Of a DNA stretch of 64,000 nucleotides, positions 16,421-25,665 are shown piece after piece. The notes under the pieces are model-generated. The model was not told where the DNA came from. It did not search any database and worked only from the letters and a program-made list of their open reading frames with translations. Source of the DNA: UBA6912 sp963792895 (GTDB lineage: Bacteria > Actinomycetota > Acidimicrobiia > Spongiisociales > UBA5794); the NCBI GenBank assembly GCA_963792895.1, contig CAWBYA010000006.1, forward strand, positions 248,001 through 312,000. The letters run 5' to 3'. Numbering within the stretch: the stretch's first letter is position 1; the number at the start of each line of letters is the position of its first letter. Both the position numbers and the translations under genes were made by a program.

Positions 16421-18214
16421 ATGAGCGAGTACCGGGCCCCTGTTCGTGACATCAAGTTCGTCCTCGACCACATCGTCGACGTCGGTTCCCTTGCCGAGAT
16501 CCCCGATTTCTCCCACGTCGACCCTGACACCGTGTCCGGCCTCGTCGACGAAGCCGCCCGCTTCATGTCCGAGGTCGTCTCGCCGACCAACCGGATCGGC
16601 GACAGCGTGGGCTCCCAGCGAGGAGCGGACGGCTCCGTGGTGACGCCCGAAGGCTTCAAGAAGGCCTACGAGCAGTACGTCGCTTCGGGATGGAACGCCG
16701 TCAAGTCCGATCCGGCATACGGTGGACACGGCTTCCCAGCGTCTGTCGGAATCGCGGTGCAAGAGATGCTCACTGCTTCCAACATGGCATTCTCGCTGTG
16801 CCCCATGCTCACCATGAGCGCCATCCTCGCCCTCGAGCACCACGGCACCGAGGAGCAGAAGGCGACCTACCTCGAGAAGCTGATCAGCGGCGAGTGGACC
16901 GGGACGATGGTGCTCACCGAGCCTGAAGCGGGTTCCGACGTCGGAGCGCTGCGCGCCAAGGCCGAGCCGAACGACGACGGCACATGGAGCATCTACGGCA
17001 CGAAGATCTACATCACATGGGGCGAGCACGACATGGCGGACAACATCGTCCACCTGGTGCTCGCCAGGGTCCCCGGTGCCCCTCCCGGCACGAAGGGCAT
17101 CAGCCTCTTCATCGTCCCCAAGTTCATCGTCGATGACGACGGGAGCCTCGGCGCCCGCAACGACGTGACGTGCGTGTCCATCGAGCACAAGGTCGGCATC
17201 CATGGGAGCCCAACCTGCGTGCTGGCCTTCGGGGAGAACCAGGGTGCGGTCGGCTACCTCGTCGGCGAGGTCAATCAGGGCATGCGCTACATGTTCACCA
17301 TGATGAACGACGCCAGGCTCCACGTCGGTCTCGAAGGGCTGGGCATCGCCGAGCGGGCATTCCAACAGGCCGCCGAGTACGCACGGGAGCGCAAGCAGGG
17401 CAGAGCCATCGGCGCCCCCCGCACGGAGTCGTCCCCCATCGTCGACCACCCAGACGTTCGCCGCATGCTCATGACGATGAAGGCCTCCACCGAGGCGCTG
17501 CGGGCGCTGCTCTACGACAATGCGAAGGCGATCGATCTCGGCCACCGCCATCCCGATGCGGCGATCCGGGCGGCCAACACGGGCAGGGCCGGCCTGCTGA
17601 CCCCGGTCGCCAAAGCCTGGGGCACCGACCTCGGCGTTGAGCTGACCTCTCTGGGCATCCAGGTGCACGGCGGGATGGGGTACGTCGAGGAGACGGGTGC
17701 TGCACAGCACTGGCGCGACTCGCGCATCGCTCCGATCTACGAGGGCACCAACGGCATCCAGGCCATCGACTTGGTCATGCGCAAGCTCCCGATGGACGGC
17801 GGGGCCGTCGTGCACGGCTACCTCGACGAAATGGCCGCACTCGACGCAGACTTGCAGGCGGCAACCGCCGAGCTCGGCGACATGCACACAGAGCTGGCGG
17901 AGGGTGTCGAGCTGTTGCGGAACGCCACCGAGTGGCTGCTCAGCCGGGAGGATCCCAACGACCTGCTGGCAGGGGCAACGCCGTACCTGCGGCTCTTCGG
18001 GACCGTCGCCGGCGGGTACTACCTCGCCCGCGAGGCGCTCGCCGCCCGACGCCTGATGGGCGCCGACGGGGATGGAGCATTCCTCGCCGCCAAGATCGCA
18101 ACTGCCCGTTTCTACTGCGAGCAACTGCTGCCCCAGGCGTTCGGGCTCGTTCCTGCGATCACGGCCCACGCCGAGACGCTGTTTGCGATCGACGCCGACC
18201 TGCTCGGCACGTGA
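16421..18214 (+). CDS. Acyl-CoA dehydrogenase, long FadE5-like type
   Basis: A 597-residue acyl-CoA dehydrogenase, one of the long (~600 residue) forms with an extra C-terminal domain. It oxidises acyl-CoA to trans-2-enoyl-CoA using FAD. The N-terminal and middle domains show MVLTEPEAGSDVGA and the FAD-binding GTKIYITWGEHD. The C-terminal signature is YVEETGAAQHWRDSRIAPIYEGTNGIQAIDL, where the Glu of YEGTNGIQ is the catalytic base of this subgroup. The length and motif are as expected for FadE5/AidB-like enzymes. It overlaps the YihY gene by four bases (GTGA). Confidence 0.9.
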   Translation: MSEYRAPVRDIKFVLDHIVDVGSLAEIPDFSHVDPDTVSGLVDEAARFMSEVVSPTNRIGDSVGSQRGADGSVVTPEGFKKAYEQYVASGWNAVKSDPAYGGHGFPASVGIAVQEMLTASNMAFSLCPMLTMSAILALEHHGTEEQKATYLEKLISGEWTGTMVLTEPEAGSDVGALRAKAEPNDDGTWSIYGTKIYITWGEHDMADNIVHLVLARVPGAPPGTKGISLFIVPKFIVDDDGSLGARNDVTCVSIEHKVGIHGSPTCVLAFGENQGAVGYLVGEVNQGMRYMFTMMNDARLHVGLEGLGIAERAFQQAAEYARERKQGRAIGAPRTESSPIVDHPDVRRMLMTMKASTEALRALLYDNAKAIDLGHRHPDAAIRAANTGRAGLLTPVAKAWGTDLGVELTSLGIQVHGGMGYVEETGAAQHWRDSRIAPIYEGTNGIQAIDLVMRKLPMDGGAVVHGYLDEMAALDADLQAATAELGDMHTELAEGVELLRNATEWLLSREDPNDLLAGATPYLRLFGTVAGGYYLAREALAARRLMGADGDGAFLAAKIATARFYCEQLLPQAFGLVPAITAHAETLFAIDADLLGT

Positions 18215-19236
18215 GACGCCTCGGAGAGCTCTTTCTCGGCGCGCTCGCAGTGGCCGTCGCTGCGGCAGTTGCCGTCCGGCCACGACCCGCTGAACAGTCG
18301 ATCGGTTCGCAGTCGGGCCACGGCCATCCGCGTCTTGCCGGCGCCGGGGCCCCGGTGGCAACTGCGACGTCGCCAGGGGACATCGAGGGTCTCGACGACA
18401 CAGCGTCCGCACTCAAGGCGCTCATGACCCGCATCAAACGCCACAACACGATCATGATCGCGGCGAGCCTCTCGTACTACGCACTCCTCGCCATGTTCCC
18501 CGCCGCGATTGCAGCCGTTTCGATCTACGGCCTCGTCGCCGACCCGGTGACTCTGGAGAACCAGATCACGGATCTCACGGCGGCGCTGCCGACGGAAACC
18601 GCCACCTTCGTCAGCTCCCAGCTCGAGAAGATCGTGGCGACGTCGCCGGAGAGTCTCGGCCTCGCCACCGCGGTCTCCATCGTGCTGGCTCTGTGGTCCG
18701 CCTCGGCGGGCACCAAGGCGCTGATCTCTGCGATCAACCACGCATACGGGGAACCTGAGACCCGTTCGTTCTTCGTGCTTCGCGGCTCCGCGCTCGCCGT
18801 GACCATCGGCGTCATCATCTTCGGCATCGGCTCAACCGCCGTCGTTGCGTTCCTCCCCCGCATCCTCGATGCGGTGGGGCTCGCCGATGAGGCGGCGACG
18901 ACCATCAACATGCTGCGGTGGCCGTTTGTCTTCGTCGTGGTCGTGCTCGGCCTCGGTGCCCTCTTCAAGCTGGCGCCAAACCGGCCGTGGCGCATGACAC
19001 GGTGGGTGAACGTCGGTGCAGTGCTCGCCACCGTCCTCTGGGTGCTCGCCACCGTCGGGATGTCGGTATACATCAACAACTGGGGCTCGAGCCTCGGCGA
19101 GACCTACGGCACCCTCACGGGCGTGGTCGTTCTCATGTTGTGGTTCTTCGTGTCCGGCCTCGTTGTGCTGCTCGGCGCCGAGACGAACTCCTACCTCGAG
19201 CACCACGGGCTCTATGAGCACACGAAGCGCGGATGA
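18211..19236 (+). CDS. YihY/BrkB family inner-membrane protein
   Basis: A 341-residue protein with the YihY/virulence factor BrkB domain (about residues 70-335). It has five to six membrane helices and the conserved ASLSYYALLAMFPAAIA and WSASAGTKALISAINHAYGE. The GTG at 18211 overlaps the acyl-CoA dehydrogenase stop. The first 20 residues form an extra hydrophobic helix before a polar linker (PRPAEQSIGSQSGHGHP). If that leader is not real, an internal start near residue 60 is possible. The biochemical role of the family is unsettled; despite its old name it is not shown to be an RNase. Confidence 0.82.
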   Translation: MRRLGELFLGALAVAVAAAVAVRPRPAEQSIGSQSGHGHPRLAGAGAPVATATSPGDIEGLDDTASALKALMTRIKRHNTIMIAASLSYYALLAMFPAAIAAVSIYGLVADPVTLENQITDLTAALPTETATFVSSQLEKIVATSPESLGLATAVSIVLALWSASAGTKALISAINHAYGEPETRSFFVLRGSALAVTIGVIIFGIGSTAVVAFLPRILDAVGLADEAATTINMLRWPFVFVVVVLGLGALFKLAPNRPWRMTRWVNVGAVLATVLWVLATVGMSVYINNWGSSLGETYGTLTGVVVLMLWFFVSGLVVLLGAETNSYLEHHGLYEHTKRG

Positions 19237-19296
19237 GGGCTTCTGTGCAACCGCGCACTATCTTGCAGTGACCGAACTATCTCTCCGCAGGCCAGC

Positions 19297-20508
19297 ATGC
19301 GCATGACAACCGATGGATTCACCGAACTCGGGATCGCCGACGACCTCGTCACCGTCCTCAACGATGCCGGCATCTCCGACCCGTTCAGCATCCAGCTCAT
19401 GTCGATCCCGGACGTACTTGCCGGTCGCGACGTGTGCGGAAGGGCCCGAACCGGCTCGGGGAAGACCCTTGCGTTCGGCCTCCCGATGGTGCAGCTCCTC
19501 GACGCTGCCGCTCCCGGCCGCCCACGCGGGCTCGTGCTGGTCCCGACTCGGGAACTCGCCCTTCAGGTCACCGACGTGCTGCGCACCCTCGCCGAGGTTC
19601 GCTCGATACCCGTATTGACCGTCTACGGCGGATCGTCGATGCGAGACCAGATCGATGCAGCCCGCAAAGGGACCGGCATCGTCGTCGCAACCCCCGGTCG
19701 CCTCATCGACCTCATGGAGCGCAAGGTGATCCGCCTCGACGACGTCGAGATGGTCGCTATCGACGAAGCCGATCAGATGGCCGACATGGGCTTCCTTCCC
19801 CAGGTCCGCCGCATCATGCGCGAGGTCTCAGACAGCCGGCAGACGATGCTGTTCTCAGCCACACTCGACGGCCAAGTGGCGACACTCGTGGACGCGTACA
19901 TGAAAGACCCCGTGCGCCACGAGGTCGACACGAGCGAGAGCCACATCGAACTGATGGAGCATCGCTTCCTCAAGGTCCACCACATGGACAAGATCAAGGT
20001 GGCAGCGTCCATCGCCGGTCACAACACCCGCACGCTGATGTTCGTTCGCACCAAGCATGCGTGCGACCGCGTCGCCAGGGACCTGGGCGCCCACGGCGTC
20101 GACGCTCGCGCCATCCACGGCGACCTCCACCAGCGTCAGCGCGAGAAGGCCCTCGCCCAGTTCATGGACGGCAAGATCCCGGTGTTGGTCGCAACCAATG
20201 TGGCGGCCCGAGGTCTCCACATCGACGACGTCGACGTCGTGGTTCACTACGACCCACCCGACGACCCGAAAACGTACGTCCACCGATCCGGGCGCACAGC
20301 CCGCGCCGGTGAATCCGGATTGGTCGTGACGCTCGTCGAGTGGGATCAGGTGAACGAGGTGCTCGGCATCCAGCGACGCGCAGGGCTCAACGTGCCCATC
20401 GTCAAGATGTTCTCCAACGACGAGCGGCTGAGCCGCCTCGAGGAATGGGAGCCCCCCGAGGAGCTCGCGCCGTTCCACAGCGCAACGCGCCGCAAGCGCC
20501 GCTTCTGA
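19297..20508 (+). CDS. DEAD-box ATP-dependent RNA helicase
   Basis: A 403-residue DEAD-box helicase with the full motif set: Q-motif region (ISDPFSIQLMSIP), Walker A ARTGSGKT, PTRELALQ, TPGRLIDLME, DEAD in AIDEADQMADMGF, SAT, and the C-terminal HRSGRTARAG. It lacks the long C-terminal RNA-binding extensions of DeaD/CsdA, so it is a minimal RhlE-like core. ATG 19297 is used; a second ATG six bases later is equally possible. A TATCTT at 19259-19264 could be its -10 box. Confidence 0.92.
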   Translation: MRMTTDGFTELGIADDLVTVLNDAGISDPFSIQLMSIPDVLAGRDVCGRARTGSGKTLAFGLPMVQLLDAAAPGRPRGLVLVPTRELALQVTDVLRTLAEVRSIPVLTVYGGSSMRDQIDAARKGTGIVVATPGRLIDLMERKVIRLDDVEMVAIDEADQMADMGFLPQVRRIMREVSDSRQTMLFSATLDGQVATLVDAYMKDPVRHEVDTSESHIELMEHRFLKVHHMDKIKVAASIAGHNTRTLMFVRTKHACDRVARDLGAHGVDARAIHGDLHQRQREKALAQFMDGKIPVLVATNVAARGLHIDDVDVVVHYDPPDDPKTYVHRSGRTARAGESGLVVTLVEWDQVNEVLGIQRRAGLNVPIVKMFSNDERLSRLEEWEPPEELAPFHSATRRKRRF

Positions 20509-20544
20509 CGATCGTCGCCCAGCCGCTCAGTGCAGCGAGGCTCC

Positions 20545-20550
20545 TAGGGT
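20545..20550 (+). promoter_or_regulatory. Candidate -10 box for cyclophilin
   Basis: TAGGGT would start transcription near 20557, leaving AAGGAGA (20568-20574) as the ribosome-binding site before the GTG at 20581. Confidence 0.35.
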
Positions 20551-20580
20551 TATTCCTCCCCATTCCGAAGGAGACCCACC

Positions 20581-21090
20581 GTGGCCAAGCAGTATCCGGC
20601 AGCGCCCGATTTCGCCATCGACCCGGCCAAGACCTACCGCGCCACCCTGCAGACCAACAAAGGCGACGTCGAGATCGCCCTCGACGCCGAACGGTCGCCC
20701 CTTGCGGTGAACAACTTCGTCTTCCTCGCTCGTGATGGCTTCTACGACGGCGTGGTATTCCACCGCGTCATCGAAGGCTTCATGATCCAGGGTGGCGATC
20801 CGACCGGCACCGGCCGGGGCGGCCCGGGCTACAAGTTCCGCGACGAGACCGAGGGCTCCGGCTCCTACAGCCGCGGCACCGTAGCGATGGCCAACGCAGG
20901 ACCCAATACCAACGGCTCGCAGTTCTTCATCTGCCACAACGACGCCGGGCTTCCCCACTCGTACACGATCTTCGGCAAGGTCACGTCCGGCATGGACGCC
21001 GTCGATGCGATCGCTACGACGGCGACTGATCACGCGGACCGCCCGCACGATGACTGCGTGATCCAATCGGTGACGATCTCGGAGGACTGA
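20581..21090 (+). CDS. Peptidyl-prolyl cis-trans isomerase, cyclophilin type
   Basis: A 169-residue cytoplasmic cyclophilin without a signal peptide. The catalytic-site sequence FHRVIEGFMIQGGDPTGTGRGGPGYKF and the NTNGSQFFICHND block are intact. The enzyme catalyses proline isomerisation during protein folding. GTG 20581 has AAGGAGA seven bases upstream. The gene is convergent with the nuclease-fold gene, with only 24 bases between them. Confidence 0.93.
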   Translation: MAKQYPAAPDFAIDPAKTYRATLQTNKGDVEIALDAERSPLAVNNFVFLARDGFYDGVVFHRVIEGFMIQGGDPTGTGRGGPGYKFRDETEGSGSYSRGTVAMANAGPNTNGSQFFICHNDAGLPHSYTIFGKVTSGMDAVDAIATTATDHADRPHDDCVIQSVTISED

Positions 21091-21114
21091 CCCAGGGCAC
21101 CCGCGCCCGACCCT

Positions 21115-22095
21115 TCACACCTCGAGAGTCACCCAGGCCGGGTCATGGTCCGACCCGTCGCCCGTGAGCCGCACTCTCCGGTCTATCCACGAACCGGTGA
21201 GCCGTGCGGACATGGCGTTGCTCAACCAGATCTGGTCGAGCAACTCATAGTGCGCCGGCGATCCCGCTGGCTTGAACCGGTGGGTCCATCGAGATGACGC
21301 AGGTCCTGGACCGCCGCGGTCGACGGGCGCGAAGCGCGTCTCACTCGGAGCAGCGAGACCGTCGACCAGCCGCCGTCCCTCGATCTCGAGCAGTGGGGCC
21401 AGCGAAGGCGAATCCGGGGTGTCGTTCATGTCGCCGACGATGAGATATCGCCCGTTGGGGCGCTGCCGCTGAGCAACGATACGAGCGACCGTTTCCGCCT
21501 GGCGTTGCCGCCTGGCGTCGTTCTCGGGACCGGCGACGGCGGGGTCCGCATCGAACGGCACGAACTTCGACTTCAGATGATTCACGTAGAGGGTGAAGAG
21601 CTTGCTGCGGCGGCTTCCATCGAGCACTTCGACCTCGAGCAGGTCGCGGCCGAAGACCGTCTCCTCTGGTTTCGCCGGATGCACCGCAGTCTGATGTGAC
21701 GTGACGGCGCCGAGCGGTAGCTTCGAAAGAACGCCAACATCGATGAACCGAGGATCGTTGCCTTCGATCAGGACTCGATACGGGTACCGACCGCCGAGAT
21801 AGAACGCGTTGAACTGACGCAGCGTGCCGATGTTCTCGACCTCTTGGACCGCCAGTACGTCGAGATCTATCGCATTGATGCGCGACGCGATGCGCTGCGT
21901 ATCGACGACCGCCTTGGCCTTGACCAGCCTGCCTCGGAACGTCCGCACCCAATACGTGTCTGGATCGGTGAACTCGTACCGAACCGTGACGGCCCCGACT
22001 GGGCCATCCTCCTCGGCCATCTCCTCGACGGCACCACCGAAGTTCCAGCGCGAGAAGAGGTTGTTGAGGTTGAACGTACCAACGGATACGAGCAC
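21115..22095 (-). CDS. Endonuclease/exonuclease/phosphatase (EEP) family protein
   Basis: A 326-residue EEP-fold hydrolase. It shows the N-terminal GTFNLNNLFSRW, VLAVQEVENIGTL with the metal-binding Glu, NHLKSKF, DMNDTPDSPS and the C-terminal GSDHDPAWV active-site block. Members cleave phosphodiester or phosphomonoester bonds in nucleic acids or other substrates. There is no signal peptide, so it is probably intracellular. The stop of the upstream WhiB gene lies 11 bases away, so the two may be co-transcribed. Confidence 0.85.
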   Translation of the reverse strand: MLVSVGTFNLNNLFSRWNFGGAVEEMAEEDGPVGAVTVRYEFTDPDTYWVRTFRGRLVKAKAVVDTQRIASRINAIDLDVLAVQEVENIGTLRQFNAFYLGGRYPYRVLIEGNDPRFIDVGVLSKLPLGAVTSHQTAVHPAKPEETVFGRDLLEVEVLDGSRRSKLFTLYVNHLKSKFVPFDADPAVAGPENDARRQRQAETVARIVAQRQRPNGRYLIVGDMNDTPDSPSLAPLLEIEGRRLVDGLAAPSETRFAPVDRGGPGPASSRWTHRFKPAGSPAHYELLDQIWLSNAMSARLTGSWIDRRVRLTGDGSDHDPAWVTLEV

Positions 22096-22106
22096 CGGCA
22101 GCCGGC

Positions 22107-22388
22107 CTACGAGGCGCGGCGCTCCCGCTCGCGGATGCGCCGTCGCAGCCTGCGGCGCTCAGGGCCGGTCATTCCGCCCCACACGCCTTCGGTCTGGTTG
22201 GTCGCCAGTGCATATCGCAGACACGCCTCGCGTACCGGGCATGCTTCGCATACGGCCTTCGCCGACGCTGCTACCCCTTCGTCCTCCCCCACGGGAAAGA
22301 ACAGGTCTGCATCTGCGCCAACGCACAAAGCGTCGTCGCGCCATCCCTCATCTGGCTCCCACATGAGGTCGCTGAGCGCCATCACCAT
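22107..22388 (-). CDS. WhiB-family iron-sulfur transcriptional regulator
   Basis: A 93-residue Wbl protein, a family restricted to actinobacteria and their phages. Four cysteines (C22, C47, C50, C56; pattern C...CxxC...C) bind a 4Fe-4S cluster. The GVWGG turn (68-72) precedes a strongly basic C-terminus (RRRLRRRIRERERR) that contacts DNA or sigma factor. The pattern WREDALC-like start and length fit WhiB1/WhmD-type members. ATG 22388 or ATG 22382 may be used. Confidence 0.95.
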   Translation of the reverse strand: MVMALSDLMWEPDEGWRDDALCVGADADLFFPVGEDEGVAASAKAVCEACPVREACLRYALATNQTEGVWGGMTGPERRRLRRRIRERERRAS

Positions 22389-22528
22389 GGCTCGGTCACC
22401 TGCCTCGTAGCTCTCTCTTCAGATTCACTTGAACCGGATCGCGACGCGCTTTGTTCCTCAATTGAAGGGGAAACCGCGAACGCGAGAACCTAGGTTACGC
22501 CAGGATCGGCGATTCCGCCAGGGAGTTG

Positions 22529-22534
22529 TAATCT
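22529..22534 (+). promoter_or_regulatory. Candidate -10 box for PPDK
   Basis: TAATCT lies 30 bases before the TTG start at 22565. The TAA of this box is also the in-frame stop that bounds the open frame on the left. Confidence 0.35.
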
Positions 22535-22564
22535 CGCTTCGACGTCGATCAGTCGGGGCCGCCG

Positions 22565-25117
22565 TTGCAGTACGTCTGGGATCTCGCCAACCTGCCCGAA
22601 GCGGCGCTGCCGCACGTGGGTGCGCGCGCACGGTCGCTGAGCACGCTGAGCGGCTTCGGATTCCCGGTCCCGCCCGGGTTTGCGGTCAGTGACGTCGCAT
22701 GCCGACGCTTCCTCGAGGTGGGTGACTTCCCACGCGGGATGTGGGACGAGGTCGTCGCCGCCGTAGACGGCCTCGCAGCAGCACACCCCGAGAGGCCCCT
22801 GATTCTTGCGGTTCGCTCCAGCCCTCCTGTTGCGATGCCGGGCTTGCTTGCGCAAGCGCTGCACGTTGGCGTCAACGAGGCATCGCTCGAAGCGCTTGCC
22901 CGCTGGGGGTCCCCGGGTTTCTCAGCACGAGTGCGCATCGACTTCCTGCGCGGCCTCGCCGAGGGACGACGCGTCGCCCAGCATCGCGTCGACGCCATCC
23001 TCGGGATGCCGGGTCCCGACCGTGGCCTCGATGGACTGGTGGCAGACGCCGCCGCTCTCGAGGACCTCGTCGTCGAGGAGTCGCAGCGCCCGATCGCAGC
23101 AGACGTTCTCGACCAGCTCCGGGAGGGCATCGAGTCGGTGTTCGCCTCCTGGGATGACGAGGCACCACGGGCTTTCCGCCGCCGCCGACGCATCAGCGAT
23201 GACCTCGGAACCTCGATCATCGTCCATCTCATGGTCTTCGGCTCCGCAGGAGAGGAGTCCGGCGCGGGCGTCGTGTTCAGCAGGGACCCCCACGACGGGA
23301 CGGCGAAGCCCTCGGGCGTGTTTGCTCCCGACCTGTCGCACCCCCAATCCCTCGCCGTCTATCCGGGACTTGGAGACCTGGCTGAGCGTGACCCTGCGAC
23401 CTACCGTGAGCTCATCGAGATCTCGTGCGACCTCGAAGGCGCCGAGCGCGACATGATGCGCATCGACTTCGTGTGCGAGCGCGGCAGGCTCTGGGTGCTG
23501 GAAGCCCGTCCCGGCGAACGCAGCTCACGAGCAGCCGTGACGATCGCCGTGGAAATGGCCGAGGCTGGGATGATCTCAGCAGACGAAGCAGTGCTCCGAA
23601 TCGACCCAGACGGCCTCGACGAGATGCTCCATGCCCGGATCGCCCCCGGCACGTTGACGGTGCCACTCGTCGTCGGTGGTGCGGCGTCGCCGGGTGCTGC
23701 GAGCGGCGCCGTCGTGCTCGACGCCGAGACAGCGATAGCGGCCGCGCTTCGGGGCGAGGCTGTCGTGCTGGTCAAACGGGAGACGACGCCCGAGGACCTC
23801 GCCGGTGTGATCGCCGCACGAGGCGTGCTCACCAGCCACGGCGGGCCAACATCCCACGCGGCCGTTGCGGCGCGGGGAACGGGTACCCCGGCCGTGACGG
23901 GCGCCGCCGACGTCGTGTGCGACCCGGAGCGGCGCGTCGTTCGCATCGGGGGGACGACGATGCGAGCGGGTGACATGATCACCATCGACGGCGCCAGCGG
24001 GGCGGTCTATGCGGGAGCCCTCCCCATCGAGGAGCCGACGGCATCGGCAGACCTCGACACGCTGCTCGGCTGGGCCGACCGATTCAGGAGGCTCGACGTC
24101 TGGGCGAACGCAGACACTCCGGACGCGGCAACCCACGCTCGAAGCATGGGCGCCGAGGGAATCGGGCTCGCCCGGACCGAATACATGTTCTCCGGCAGCA
24201 GGCTCGAGGTCGTCAGGCGGGTGATCCTGACCGACGATGCGAAAGAGCGGGCGCGGGCGCTCGAGGAGCTCGAGGAGATCCAGATCGGCGACTTCGAGCG
24301 ACTGCTCGAGTCCATGGACGGCTTGCCGGTCGTCGTTCGCCTGCTCGACCCTCCGCTTCACGAGTTCCTGCCGGATCGGCGGGAGGTCGAGGCCGGACTG
24401 CGGAGGGCTCGCGAGCGGGACGAGGACACCGCAGAGCTCGTTCGGTTGCTCGAAGCGATCGACCAGTGGTCCGAGTCCAATCCGATGCTTGGCCTGCGCG
24501 GCGTCCGGCTTGCAGTGATCATCCCGGAGATATATCGAGTGCAGGTGCTGGCTGCGCTGGAAGCTGTGCGCCGGAGGCTCGACGCTCGCGGCGACCCCCG
24601 GCTCGAGTTGATGATCCCGCTCGTCGGCACCGTCGAGGAGCTGCACATCGTTCGCGACATGATCGACGAGGAGGTCCACTACGCGGGTCGCCAGCTCGAG
24701 ATCTCCGTCGGGACGATGATCGAGCTGCCGCGGGCAGCGCTCGTTGCCGGCGATTTTGCGCTCGAGTCGGACTTCTTCTCATTCGGCACGAACGACCTCA
24801 CACAGACAACGCTCGGAATCAGCCGGGACGACGCGGAGGAAGCGTTCCTTCGCACTTATCTGGAGCGGGGCATCATGCGACGTGACCCGTTCACGACCAT
24901 CGATCGCCAGGGTGTCGGCCGCCTCATCGAGCTCGCCATCGAGGCGGGGAGGCGAGTGAACCCTGGTCTCGTCATCGGCGTCTGCGGCGAGCACGGCGGC
25001 GACCCAGACTCGATCGACTTCTTCGAACAAGTGGGCGTCGACTACGTGTCGTGCAGCCCACCCCGCCTCCCGGTTGCGCGCCTCGCGGCCGCCCAAGCGG
25101 CGCTTCGGCATCGGTGA
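22565..25117 (+). CDS. ppdK: Pyruvate, phosphate dikinase
   Basis: An 850-residue PPDK, which interconverts pyruvate, ATP and phosphate with PEP, AMP and pyrophosphate. The N-terminal ATP-grasp part shows AVRSSPPVAMPGLL and the VLEARPGERSS block. The phosphohistidine domain has His431 in GGPTSHAAVAARG. The PEP-binding barrel has GLARTEYMF, GTNDLTQTT and the catalytic Cys807 in VCGEHGGDP. The N-terminal loop normally LGGKGANLAEM is GARARSLSTLSG here, so the nucleotide end is divergent. TTG 22565 is the only possible start after an in-frame stop. It is about 30-50 residues shorter than typical PPDK, mostly in the N-terminal domain. Confidence 0.9.
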   Translation: MQYVWDLANLPEAALPHVGARARSLSTLSGFGFPVPPGFAVSDVACRRFLEVGDFPRGMWDEVVAAVDGLAAAHPERPLILAVRSSPPVAMPGLLAQALHVGVNEASLEALARWGSPGFSARVRIDFLRGLAEGRRVAQHRVDAILGMPGPDRGLDGLVADAAALEDLVVEESQRPIAADVLDQLREGIESVFASWDDEAPRAFRRRRRISDDLGTSIIVHLMVFGSAGEESGAGVVFSRDPHDGTAKPSGVFAPDLSHPQSLAVYPGLGDLAERDPATYRELIEISCDLEGAERDMMRIDFVCERGRLWVLEARPGERSSRAAVTIAVEMAEAGMISADEAVLRIDPDGLDEMLHARIAPGTLTVPLVVGGAASPGAASGAVVLDAETAIAAALRGEAVVLVKRETTPEDLAGVIAARGVLTSHGGPTSHAAVAARGTGTPAVTGAADVVCDPERRVVRIGGTTMRAGDMITIDGASGAVYAGALPIEEPTASADLDTLLGWADRFRRLDVWANADTPDAATHARSMGAEGIGLARTEYMFSGSRLEVVRRVILTDDAKERARALEELEEIQIGDFERLLESMDGLPVVVRLLDPPLHEFLPDRREVEAGLRRARERDEDTAELVRLLEAIDQWSESNPMLGLRGVRLAVIIPEIYRVQVLAALEAVRRRLDARGDPRLELMIPLVGTVEELHIVRDMIDEEVHYAGRQLEISVGTMIELPRAALVAGDFALESDFFSFGTNDLTQTTLGISRDDAEEAFLRTYLERGIMRRDPFTTIDRQGVGRLIELAIEAGRRVNPGLVIGVCGEHGGDPDSIDFFEQVGVDYVSCSPPRLPVARLAAAQAALRHR

Positions 25118-25141
25118 CCTGTTGGCCTCAGCGGCCCGGCA

Positions 25142-25642
25142 TCAGAGATACTGCCCGGCCTGGGTGGCCGACTCAGGGTCCCCCCCTTCGAGAGCGCGAC
25201 GGCGGCGCATCTCCTCGAGCTGGGCAGCGGCAGCCGCCTGCTGGCTCCACAAGGAGGCCTGAATGCCGTGGAAGAGCCCCTCGAGCCATCCGACGAGCTG
25301 CGCCTGCACGAGACGTAACTCCGACTCGGACACCTCCGTTTGATTGATGGGCTGGAAGATCTCCTCCAACTCCTCACCGAGGTCGCCGCTCAGGGCCTCA
25401 CGAAGCTGATCGAGCGACCGGTGGTAGATCGTGCGCAGTCGCAGCCGCCCGGCCTCGTCGAGTGGTGCTTGGCGCACCTCCTCGAGCATGGCTCTCGTCA
25501 TCGATGCGATCCGTATCAGCTTCGACGGCTCGTGAATCGTGCTTTGCTCGGACTCTTGTCCATCGGTCTCGTCGACCACCTGGGCACGGAGGGGCCCGTC
25601 GCTGTCGGCCGGCGTTTCGTCATTGGGGTCGTTGGTCATCAC
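25142..25642 (-). CDS. bpa: Bacterial proteasome activator Bpa (PafE)
   Basis: A 166-residue protein of the Bpa/PafE family (formerly DUF2587). These proteins form a dodecameric ring that opens the 20S proteasome gate without ATP. The C-terminal GQYL tetrapeptide (163-166), which docks into proteasome pockets, is intact. The four-helix body includes LIRIASMTRAMLEEVRQAPLDEAGRLRL and a long helix ending LWSQQAAAAAQLEEMRRRR. GTG 25642 follows a TAAGCT box by 6 bases. Its presence implies that the genome encodes a proteasome. Confidence 0.92.
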   Translation of the reverse strand: MMTNDPNDETPADSDGPLRAQVVDETDGQESEQSTIHEPSKLIRIASMTRAMLEEVRQAPLDEAGRLRLRTIYHRSLDQLREALSGDLGEELEEIFQPINQTEVSESELRLVQAQLVGWLEGLFHGIQASLWSQQAAAAAQLEEMRRRRALEGGDPESATQAGQYL

Positions 25643-25648
25643 GGGGCC

Positions 25649-25654
25649 AGCTTA
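25649..25654 (-). promoter_or_regulatory. Candidate -10 box for a leaderless bpa transcript
   Basis: TAAGCT on the minus strand is followed by 6 bases and GTG 25642. Confidence 0.42.
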
Positions 25655-25665
25655 TCGGCTTGCCA

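Noticed and set aside
16367..18412. A ~680-codon minus-strand open frame opposite the acyl-CoA dehydrogenase
   Set aside because: Antisense shadow of a gene with intact catalytic motifs; no start signal and no domain.
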